Source of the DNA: Xylocopa sonorina
Taxonomy: Eukaryota; Arthropoda; Insecta; Hymenoptera; Apidae
Reading direction: 5' to 3'
Assembly: GCF_050948175.1 (NCBI RefSeq)
Contig: NW_027490270.1
Span: 1-64,000, forward strand
Length of the DNA: 64,000 nt
The position numbers and the translations under genes were made by a program. Positions 51,604 through 61,202 of this stretch are shown one piece after another; within the stretch, counting starts at the first letter, position 1; every line of letters begins with the position of its first letter. The notes beneath the pieces are model-generated. The model saw nothing but the letters and a program-made list of their open reading frames with translations. It was not told where the DNA came from and searched no databases.

Positions 51604-54385
51604 AAGTGTCTTGTATACCTCGCATACTCCTCAAATGAATATAATGCGACTCTTCCTTGCTAGGAAATAGCGTTTACAGATGTCTACTTATCGCAGCATT
51701 AGAGATCTAATGCTACTCAAAACGCGATATAGCCAGCCATTTCCATGTTACATGGTAAGATATAATACACATTGCGAAGTGTCATGTATACCTCGGATAC
51801 ACTTCAAATGAATGTAAATGCGACACGTAGTTGCTACTAAATAGCGTTTGCAGATGTCTACGTATCGAAGCAATAGAGTTCTAATGCTCCTTAGAACGCG
51901 ATATAGCATGCCATTTTCATAGTTCATGATAAGATATAATAGTCATTGCGAAGTGTCATGTATACCACGCATACACATCAACTGAATGTAATTGCGACAC
52001 TTCCTTGCTAGGAAGTAGCGTCTGCAGATGTCTACGTATCAAAGCAGTAGAGCTCTAATGCTTCTTAAAACGCGATATCGCATCTCACTTCTATGTTTGA
52101 TGGTAAGATATAATAGTCATCGCAAAGAGTCATGTATACCTCGTATTCGCTTCAAAACAATGTAAAAGCGACACTTCCTTGCTAGGATGTAGCGTTTGCG
52201 GATGTCTACGTATGGAAGCAACAGAGTTCTAATGCTCCTCAAAACACGATATCGCACCTCATTTGTATGTTTCATGATAAGATATAATATTCATTGCAAA
52301 GTGTCATGTATAGCTCGCATACACTTCAAATGAATGTAAATGCGACACTTCCTTTCTAGGAAACTACATTTCCAGATGTCTACGTTTCGATGCAATAGAG
52401 TTCTATTGTTTTTTAAAACGCGATATCGCATCACATTCGTATGTTTCATGATAAGATATAATATTGATTGAGGTGGGTTATGTATACCTCGTATTCACCT
52501 GAAAAGATTGTAAATGCGACACATCCTTGGTAGGAAATAGCGTTTGCAGATGTCTACGTATCGAAGCAATAGATTTCTAATGCTTCTTAAATCGTCATAT
52601 CGCATCTCATTTCTATGTTTCATGATAAGATATAATATACATTGCGAAGTGTCACGTATACCTCGTATTCCTTTCAAAAGAATGTAAATGCAACTCTACC
52701 TTGCTAGGAAGTAGCGTTTGCAGATGTCTACGTATCGAAGCAATAGTGTTCTAATTCTTCTTAATTCGCGATATCGCATATCATCTCTATGTTTCATGAT
52801 AAGATATAATATTCATTGTGCAGTGTTATGTATATCTCGTCTATACTCCAAATGGATGTAAATGCTTCAATTTCTTGCTAGGAAATAGCGTTTGCAGATG
52901 TCTACGTATCGAAGTAATAGACATCAAATGCTTCATAATTCGCCATATCGCATCTCATTTCTATGTTTCATGATAAGGTATAATATTCATTGCGAAGTGT
53001 CTTGTATACCTCGCATACTCCTCAAATGAATATAATGCGACTCTTCCTTGCTAGGAAATAGCGTTTACAGATGTCTACTTATCGCAGCATTAGAGATCTA
53101 ATGCTACTCAAAACGCGATATAGCCAGCCATTTCCATGTTACATGGTAAGATATAATACACATTGCGAAGTGTCATGTATACCTCGGATACACTTCAAAT
53201 GAATGTAAATGCGACACGTAGTTGCTACTAAATAGCGTTTGCAGATGTCTACGTATCGAAGCAATAGAGTTCTAATGCTCCTTAGAACGCGATATAGCAT
53301 GCCATTTTCATAGTTCATGATAAGATATAATAGTCATTGCGAAGTGTCATGTATACCACGCATACACATCAACTGAATGTAATTGCGACACTTCCTTGCT
53401 AGGAAGTAGCGTCTGCAGATGTCTACGTATCAAAGCAGTAGAGCTCTAATGCTTCTTAAAACGCGATATCGCATCTCACTTCTATGTTTGATGGTAAGAT
53501 ATAATAGTCATCGCAAAGAGTCATGTATACCTCGTATTCGCTTCAAAACAATGTAAAAGCGACACTTCCTTGCTAGGATGTAGCGTTTGCGGATGTCTAC
53601 GTATGGAAGCAACAGAGTTCTAATGCTCCTCAAAACACGATATCGCACCTCATTTGTATGTTTCATGATAAGATATAATATTCATTGCAAAGTGTCATGT
53701 ATAGCTCGCATACACTTCAAATGAATGTAAATGCGACACTTCCTTTCTAGGAAACTACATTTCCAGATGTCTACGTTTCGATGCAATAGAGTTCTATTGT
53801 TTTTTAAAACGCGATATCGCATCACATTCGTATGTTTCATGATAAGATATAATATTGATTGAGGTGGGTTATGTATACCTCGTATTCACCTGAAAAGATT
53901 GTAAATGCGACACATCCTTGGTAGGAAATAGCGTTTGCAGATGTCTACGTATCGAAGCAATAGATTTCTAATGCTTCTTAAATCGTCATATCGCATCTCA
54001 TTTCTATGTTTCATGATAAGATATAATATACATTGCGAAGTGTCACGTATACCTCGTATTCCTTTCAAAAGAATGTAAATGCAACTCTACCTTGCTAGGA
54101 AGTAGCGTTTGCAGATGTCTACGTATCGAAGCAATAGTGTTCTAATTCTTCTTAATTCGCGATATCGCATATCATCTCTATGTTTCATGATAAGATATAA
54201 TATTCATTGTGCAGTGTTATGTATATCTCGTCTATACTCCAAATGGATGTAAATGCTTCAATTTCTTGCTAGGAAATAGCGTTTGCAGATGTCTACGTAT
54301 CGAAGTAATAGACATCAAATGCTTCATAATTCGCCATATCGCATCTCATTTCTATGTTTCATGATAAGGTATAATATTCATTGCG
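51604..54385 (+). repeat. Tandem duplication of an 8-monomer unit (2 x 1,391 bp), apparently identical
   Basis: The copies 51,604-52,994 and 52,995-54,385 are contiguous. The offset measured at CTTGTATACC (51,610 and 53,001) is 1,391 bp, one base under 8 x 174. I found no difference between the copies in the stretches compared, and both contain the same 60-residue spurious minus-strand frame (52,495-52,677 and 53,886-54,068). The left boundary is GCCAAG against GCGAAG near 51,603 and 52,994. The monomers inside one copy differ widely from each other, so identity of the whole block points to a recent duplication or an assembly artefact. Confidence 0.93.
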
Positions 54386-54789
54386 AAGTGTCATGTATAC
54401 CTTGTATTCCTTTCAAAAGAATGTAAATGCGACACTTCCTTGCTAGGAAATAGCGTTTGCAGATGTCTACGTATCGTGTCATTAGGGTTCTAATGCTTCT
54501 CAAAACGCGATATCGCATCTCATTTCTATGTTTCATGATAAGATATAATATTCATTGTGCAGTGTCATGTATACCTCGTATTCACTTCGAAAGAATGTAA
54601 ATGCGACACTTCCTTTCTAGGAAGTAGCGTCTCCAGATGTCTTCTTATCGCAGGATTTGAGTTCTAATGCATCTTAAAACGCGATGTCGCACCTCTTTTC
54701 TATGTATCATCATAAGATATAATATTCATTGCGAAGTGTTATGTATATGTCGATTTCACTTCAAAAGAATGTATATGCGACACTCCCTT

Positions 54790-55090
54790 GCTAGGAAGTA
54801 GCGTTTGCAGATGTCTACGTATCGAAGCAATACGGATCTAATGCTTCATAAATCGCCATACCGCATCTCAATTCTATGTTTCATGATAAGATATAATATT
54901 CATTGTGAAGTGTCACGTATACTTCGTATTCCTTTCAAAAGAATGTAAATGCCACACTCCTTTGTTAGGAAGTAGCGTTTGCAGATGTCTACTTATCGAA
55001 GCAATAGTGTTCTAATGCTTCTTAAATCGCCATATTACATCACATTTCTATGTTTCGTGATGAGATATAATATTCATTGTGGAGTGTTAT
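54790..55090 (+). repeat. Satellite cassette repeated at 58,615-58,915
   Basis: TACGGATCTAATGCTTCAT, CGCCATACCGC, GTATACTTCG, GCCACACTCCTTTGTTAGG and TTTCGTGATGAG occur in the same order at both places. TACGGA lies at 54,831 and 58,655, an offset of 3,824 bp (22 monomers minus 4 bp). Confidence 0.85.
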
Positions 55091-55929
55091 GTATACCTCG
55101 TATTCGCTTTAAAAGAATGTAAATGCGACACTTCCCTGCTGGGAAATAGCGTTTGCCGATGTCTACGTATCGAAGCAGTAGAGTTCTAATGCTTCTTAAA
55201 TCGTCATATCGCATCTCATTTCTATGTTTCATGATAAGATATAATATTCATTGCGAAGTGTCATGTATACCTTGTATTCCTTTCAAAAGAATGTAAATGC
55301 GACACTTCCTTGCTAGGAAGTAGCGTTTGCAGATGTCTACGTATCGAAGAAATAGTGTTCTAATGCTTCTTAAATCGCCATTAACATCACATTTCTATGT
55401 TTCATGATAAGATATAATATTCATTGTGGAGTGTTATGTATACCTCGTATTCACTTCAAAAGAATGTAGATGCGACACTTCCTTGCTAGTAAATGGCGTT
55501 TGCAGATGTCTACGTATCGAAGCAGTAGAGTTCTAGTGCTTCTTAAATCGCCATATCGCATCTCATTTCAATGTTTCATGATAAGATATAATATTCATTG
55601 TGCAGTGTTATGTATATCACGTCTATACTTCAAATGTATGTAAATGCGACACTTCTTTGCTAGGAAATAGCGTTTTCAGATATCTGCGTATCGAAGCAAT
55701 AGAGTTCTAATGCTTCTTAAATAGCCATATCGCATATCATTTCTATGTTTCATGATAAGATATACTACTCATTGTGCAGTGTTATATATATCTCGTCTAT
55801 ACTTCAAATGGATGTAAATGCGACACTTCCTTGCTAGGAAATAGCGTTTGCAGATGTCTACGTATCGTGGCATTAGAGTTCTAATGCTTCTCAAAACGCG
55901 ATATCGCATCTCAATTCTATGTTTCATGA

Positions 55930-57760
55930 TAAGATACAATATTCATTGTGGAATGTTATGTATACCTCGTATTCGTTTCAAAAGAATGTAAATGCGACAC
56001 TTTCTTGCTAGGAAGTAGCGTTTACAGATGTCTACGTATCGAAGCAATAGATTTCTAATGCCTCTTAAATCGTCATATCGCATCTCATTTCTATGTTTCA
56101 CGATAAGATATAATATACATTGCGAAGTGTCACGTATACCTCGTATTCCTTTCAAAAGAATGTAAATGCAACTCTTCCTTGCTAGGAAGTAGCGTTTGCA
56201 GATGTCTACGTATCGAAGCAATAGTGTTCTAATTCTTCTTAAATCGCGATATCGCATATCATCTCTATGTTTCATGATAAGATATAATATTCATTGTGCA
56301 GTGTTATGTATATCTCGTCTATACTTCAAATGGATGTAAATGCTTCAATTTCTTGCTAGGAAATAGCGTTTGCAGATGTCTACGTATCGAAGTAATAGAC
56401 ATCAAATGCTTCATAATTCGCCATATCGCATCTCATTTCTATGTTTCATGATAAGGTATAATATTCATTGCGATGTGTCATGTATACCTTGTATTCCTTT
56501 CAAAAGAATGTAAATGCGACACTTCCTTGCTAGGAAGTAGCGTTTGCAGATGTCTACGAATCGAAGAAATAGTGTTCTAATGCTTCTAAAATCGCCATAT
56601 TACATCACATTTCTATATTTCATGATAAGATATAATACTCATTGTGCAGTGTTATGTATATCTCGTCTATACTTCAAATGGATGTAAATGCGACACTTCC
56701 TTGCTAGGAAATAGCGTTTGCAGATGTCTACGTATCGTGTCATTAGGGTTCTAATGCTTCTCAAAACGCGATATCGCATCTCATTTCTATGTTTCATGAT
56801 AAGATATAATATTCATTGTGGAATGTTATGTATACCTCGTATTCGTTTCGAAAGAATGTAAATGCGACACTTTCTTGCTAGGAAGTAGCGTTTGCAGATG
56901 TCTACGTATCGAAGCAATAGATTTCTAATTCTTCTTAAATCGTCATATCGCATCTCATTTCTATGTTTCATGATAAGATATAATATACATTGCGAAGTGT
57001 CACGTATACCTCGTATTCCTTTCAACAGAATGTAAATGCGACACTTCCTTGCTAGGAAGTAGCGTTTGCAGATGTCTACGTATCGAAGCAATAGTGTTCT
57101 AATTCTTCTTAAATCGCGATATCGCATATCATCTCTATGTTTCATGATAAGATATAATATTCATTGTGCAGTGTTATGTATATCTCGTCTATACTTCAAA
57201 TGGATGTAAATGCTTCAATTTCTTGCTAGGAAATAGCGTTTGCAGATGTCTACGTATCGAAGTAATAGACATCAAATGCTTCATAATTCGCCATATCTCA
57301 TCTCATTTCTATGTTTCATGATAAGATATAATATTCATTGCGAAGTGTCATGTATACCTTGTATTCCTTTCAAAAGAATGTAAATGCGACACTTCCTTGC
57401 TAGGAAGTAGCGTTTGCAGATGTCTACGTATCGAAGCAATATTGTTCTAATTCTTCTTAAATCGTGATATCGCATATCATCTCTATGTTTCATGATAAGA
57501 TATAATATTCATTGTGCAGTGTTATGTATATCTCGTCTATACTTCAAATGGATGTAAATGCTTCAATTTCTTGCTAGGAAATAGCGTTTGCAGATGTCTA
57601 CGTATCGAAGTAATAGACATCAAATGCTTCATAATTCGCCATATCGCATCTCATTTCTATGTTTCATGATAAGATATAATATTCATTGCGAAGTGTCATG
57701 TATACCTTGTATTCCTTTCAAAAGAATGTAAATGCGACACTTCCTTGCTAGGAAGTAGCG
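55930..57760 (+). repeat. Cluster of 5-monomer and 2-monomer satellite duplications
   Basis: About 55,930-56,520 recurs at 56,800-57,390 (870 bp, 5 monomers). It includes GTGGAATGTTATG, TCTTGCTAGGAAGTAGCG, the TCGTCATATCGC unit, the ATATCATCTCTATG unit, ATGCTTCAATTTC and ATAGACATCAAATGC. About 57,150-57,410 recurs at 57,500-57,760 (348 bp, 2 monomers). The TGCTTCAATTTC/ACATCAAATGC pair also lies in the 51.6-54.4 kb duplication, so this cassette has been copied at least five times. Confidence 0.85.
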
Positions 57761-58059
57761 TTTGCAGATGTCTACGTATCGAAGAAATAGTGTTCTAATG
57801 CTTCTTAAATCGCCATATTACATCAGCTTTCTATGTTTCATGATAAGATATAATATTCATTGTGGAGTGTTATGTATACCTCGTATTCACTTCAAAAGAA
57901 TGTAAATGCGACACTTTCTTGCTAGTAAACGGAGTTTGCAGATGTCTACGTATCGAGGCAGTAGAGTTCTAGTGCTTCTTAAATCGCCATATCGCATCTC
58001 ATTTCAATGTTTCATGATAAGATGTAATATTCAGTGCGAAGTGTCAAGTATACCTCGTA

Positions 58060-59360
58060 TTCACTTCCAAAGAATGTAAATGCGACACTCTTGCTAGGAA
58101 ATAGCGCTTCCAAATGTCTACGTGCCGAAACAATAGGGCTCTAGTGCTTCCTAAAACGACAAGTCACATCTCATTTCTATGTTTCATGATAAGATATAAT
58201 ATTCATTGCGAAGTGTCATGTATACCTCGTACTCACTTCAAAAGAATGTAAGTCCGACGCCCCCTTGCTAGGAAATAGCGTTTGCACATGTCTACGTATC
58301 GTAGCAATAGTGTTCTAATACCGCTTAAAACGCGATATCGGATCTCATTTCTATGTTTCATGATAAGATATAATATCCATTGCGAATTGTCACGTATACC
58401 CGTATTCACCTCAATTGAATGTAAATGCGACACTTCCTTGCTGGGAAATTTCGTTTGCAGATGTCTACGTATCGTGGCATTAGTGGTCTAATGCTTCTCA
58501 AAACGCGATATCGCTTCGCATTTCTATGTTTCATGATAATATATAATATTCATTGCGAAGTGTAATGTATACCTCGCATACACTTAAAATGGATGTAAAT
58601 GCGACACTTCCTTGCTAGGAAGTAGCGTTTGCAGATGTCTACGTATCGAAGCAATACGGATCTAATGCTTCATAAATCGCCATACCGCATCTCAATTCTA
58701 TGTTTCATGATAAGATATAATATTCATTGTGAAGTGTCACGTATACTTCGTATTCCTTTCAAAAGAATGTAAATGCCACACTCCTTTGTTAGGAAGTAGC
58801 GTTTGCAGATGTCTACTTATCGAAGCAATAGTGTTCCAATGCTTCTTAAATCGCCATATTACATCACATTTCTATGTTTCGTGATGAGATATAATATTCA
58901 GTGCGAAGTGTCAAGTATACCTCGTATTCACTTCAAAAGAATGTAAATGCGACATTCTTGCTAGGAAATAGCGCTTCCAAATGTCTACGTGCCGAAACAA
59001 TAGGGCTCTAATGCTTCCTAAAACGACAAGTCACATCTCATTTCTATGTTTCATGATAAGATATAATATTCATTGCGAAGTGTCATGTATACCTCGTACT
59101 CACTTCAAAAGAATGTAAGTCCGAAACCTCCTTGCTAGGAAATAGCGTTTGCACATGTCTACGCATCGTAGCAATAGTGTTCTAATACCGCTTAAAACGC
59201 GATATCGCATCTCATTTCTATGTTTCATGATAAGTTATAATATCCATTGCGAATTGTCATGTATACCCGTATTCACCTCAAAAGAATGTAAATCCGACAC
59301 TTCCTTGCTAGGAAATGGCGCCTACGGATATCTACGTATCGTAGCAATAGAGCTCTAATG
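58060..59360 (+). repeat. Duplicated 5-monomer cassette with GTGCCGAAAC unit (offset 867 bp)
   Basis: CGTGCCGAAA lies at 58,121 and 58,988. The following units match too: AACGACAAGTCACATC, TAAGTCCGA, TTTGCACATGTC, ATACCGCTTAAAAC and TGTATACCC or CGTATACCC. In both copies the monomer before the marker has lost 2 bp (GACACTCTTGC and GACATTCTTGC instead of GACACTTCCTTGC). The offset is 5 x 174 minus 3. The open frames at 58,282-58,491 and 59,149-59,358 are the same repeat frame read twice. Confidence 0.85.
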
Positions 59361-60626
59361 CATCTTAAAACGCGATATCGCATCTCATTTCTATGTTTCG
59401 TGATAAGATATAATATCCATTGCGAAATGTCATGTATACCTCGAATTCACTTCAAAAGAATGTAAATGCGACACTTCCATGCTAGGAAATAGCGTTTGCT
59501 GATATCTCCGCATCGAGGCAATAGGGTTCTAATGCTTCTTAAAACGCGATATCGCATCTCACTTCTATGTTACGTGATAAGATATAATGTTCAATGCGAT
59601 GCGTCATGTATACCTCGCATTCACTTCAAAAGAATGTAAATGCGAATCTTCCTTGCTAGGAAATAGCGTTTGCACATGTCTACGTATCCAAGCAATAGAG
59701 TTCTAATGCTTCTTAAGACGTGATATCGCATCTCATTCCTATGTTTCATGGCAAGATATAATATCCGTTGCGAAGTGTCATGTATACTTCGTATTCACTT
59801 CAAAAGATTCTAAATGCGATACTTCCTTGCTATTTAATAGCGTTTTCAGATGTCTACGTATCGTAGCAATAGAGATCTAACGCTTCTTAAAACGCAATAT
59901 AGCATCACATTTCTATTTTTCATGATAAGATATAATATTCATTGCGAAGTGTCATGTATACCTGGTATTCACTTCAAAGAATGTATAGAGGCTCTAACTT
60001 GATAGGAAATAGCGTTTGCAGATGTCTACGCGTCGAGGCAATAGAGTTACAATGCTTCTTAAAACGCGATATCGAATCTCAATCCTATGTTTCATTATAA
60101 GATATAATATTCATTGCGAAGTGTCATGTATACCTCGAATTCACTTCTAAAGAATGTAAATGCGACTATTCCTTGCTAGGGCATAGCGTTTGCAGATGCC
60201 TACGTGTCGTAGCAATAGATTTCTAATGCTTCTTATATCGCGATATCGCATCTCGTTTCTATGTTTCGTGATATGTTATAATATTCATTCCGAAGTGTCA
60301 TGTAAACCTCGAATTCACTTCAAAAGAATGTAAATGCGACTATTGGTTGCTAGGAAATAGCGATTGCAGATGTCTACGTATCGTAGCAATAGAGTTCTAA
60401 TGCTTCTCAAAACGCGATATCGCATCTCATTTCTATGTTTCATGATAAGATATAATGTTCATTGCGAAGTGTCATGTATACCTCGTATTCACTTCATAAG
60501 AATGTAAATGCGATACTTGCATGCTAGGAAGTAGCGTTTGCAGATGTCTACGTATCGTAGCAATAGAGTTCTAATGCTTCTTAAAACGAGATGTCGCATT
60601 TCATTTCTATGTTTCGTGATAAGATA

Positions 60627-60630
60627 TAAT
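60627..60630. repeat. Target-site duplication TAAT, left
   Basis: TAAT at monomer positions 97-100 precedes TGTAGCGG and is repeated at 61,199-61,202. Confidence 0.75.
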
Positions 60631-60676
60631 TGTAGCGGCTAGCATCGAGGTATAATAGAATACCTTTTTCGCTACA
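60631..60676 (+). other. Nested hairpin at the 5' end of the second LTR
   Basis: The terminal TGTAGCG (60,631-60,637) is complementary to CGCTACA (60,670-60,676). Between them AGGTAT (60,648-60,653) pairs with ATACCT (60,660-60,665). The first 46 bases can thus fold into a two-part stem. Such folding at the exact element end is unusual for an LTR and leaves room for a different element class. Confidence 0.65.
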
Positions 60677-61003
60677 AGCAGCTAGAACGATTTATGGTAT
60701 GCGCCAAATAAGTTACTTTTGAGAAGACGTCCTTAGCGAACTTTCTCCACATGCTAGTTGTAAATCTTAGTCGACGACCTCAGTAACACACGCGGACTCC
60801 ATAAACCGAGGGTTTCCAAAAAGGGTCTAAGCCTACGGTCAAGAGGCTACACCCTTGACGTGAGAGGAACCAGACCCAGCGGAAACCCCGCTACATTGCC
60901 AAATGTTAAAATAACAAAATGCCCCCATTATACCTGCTGCCGCCCTTCCAAGCAAACGCGCTAAGGGCGCAAGAAGAGGCGGCACCTAGATAAACAAATA
61001 CGT

Positions 61004-61038
61004 GATTGGCTAAGGTCGAAGCACAGACTTAGCCAATC
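61004..61038. promoter_or_regulatory. Paired CCAAT-type inverted repeat in the second LTR
   Basis: GATTGGCTAAG (61,004-61,014) is followed 13 bases later by its perfect reverse complement CTTAGCCAATC (61,028-61,038). Each arm holds a CCAAT core (ATTGG or CCAAT) in opposite orientation, about 100 bp upstream of the AATAAA. This resembles a pair of NF-Y type promoter boxes or an RNA hairpin. Placement in the U3 part of an LTR would suit a promoter, but no TATA box is clear. Confidence 0.55.
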
Positions 61039-61134
61039 ATGCAACGCAAAGTATTTGTACAAACGCGGCTGCACACGAGGTAACCAAAAAAGGCACAGTT
61101 GATCTCGAGAACTTGCCGAGTGCAGTCGCTCCAG

Positions 61135-61140
61135 AATAAA
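61135..61140 (+). promoter_or_regulatory. Candidate polyadenylation signal AATAAA of the second LTR
   Basis: AATAAA in CCAGAATAAAGAGAAAG lies 58 bp before the element end on the plus strand, a typical R/U5 position. It gives the likely orientation. Confidence 0.5.
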
Positions 61141-61198
61141 GAGAAAGTGAACAACCTACGACTTAGTCAGATCATTCGAATAACCAACCTCCTCCACA

Positions 61199-61202
61199 TA
61201 AT
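61199..61202. repeat. Target-site duplication TAAT, right
   Basis: TAAT follows the terminal CCACA and runs directly into ATTCAT (monomer position 101 onward). The A at 61,198 could belong either to the element or to a 5-bp ATAAT duplication. Confidence 0.75.

Larger units (their letters stand above)
50652..60630 (+). repeat. 174-bp satellite array, middle diverged segment
   Basis: The same 174-bp satellite in the same orientation resumes at monomer position 27 (GAAG, the duplicated target) straight after the first insertion. The first full start is 50,800 and the last is 60,531: 56 complete monomers with a net loss of 13 bp. This segment is visibly more heterogeneous than the left one. It mostly carries CGAAG rather than CGTAG at monomer 26-30, often CGCCATATCGC or CGTCATATCGC instead of the palindrome, and GTATTCCTTTC or GTCTATACTTC variants near monomer 128-140. 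A badly decayed unit lies at about 59,970-60,005 (TATAGAGGCTCTAACTTGAT). Short open frames here, such as 52,495-52,677 and 55,943-56,275 on the minus strand, are translations of the repeat. Confidence 0.98.
60631..61198 (+). mobile_element. Second insertion: probable solo LTR, 568 bp, unrelated to the first
   Basis: Non-satellite sequence starts TGTAGCGG and ends CCTCCACA, so the ends are TG...CA with an imperfect inverted repeat (TGTAGCGG against TGTGGAGG). A 4-bp duplication TAAT flanks it, and the satellite continues in phase (monomer positions 100 and 101). An upstream A makes the duplication readable as ATAAT (5 bp), but the TG...CA rule favours 4 bp. AATAAA lies 58 bp before the end. 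No coding frame of note is present. The length, ends and signal suit a solo LTR. The superfamily cannot be named from the sequence alone. A small non-autonomous element is the main alternative. Confidence 0.68.

Noticed and set aside
50686..57145. Minus-strand frames with a recurring YVDICKRYFLARK-like peptide
   Set aside because: The peptide is the reverse-strand translation of CGCTATTTCCTAGCAAGGAA and TAGACATCTGC, which are constant satellite segments. No start context, splice signals or coding bias was seen.
58080..58120. Small indels in single monomers (for example near 14,980, 23,770, 48,190, 58,085, 58,950) as functional sites
   Set aside because: They are isolated 1-3 bp changes, some copied by later duplication, and look like ordinary satellite drift.
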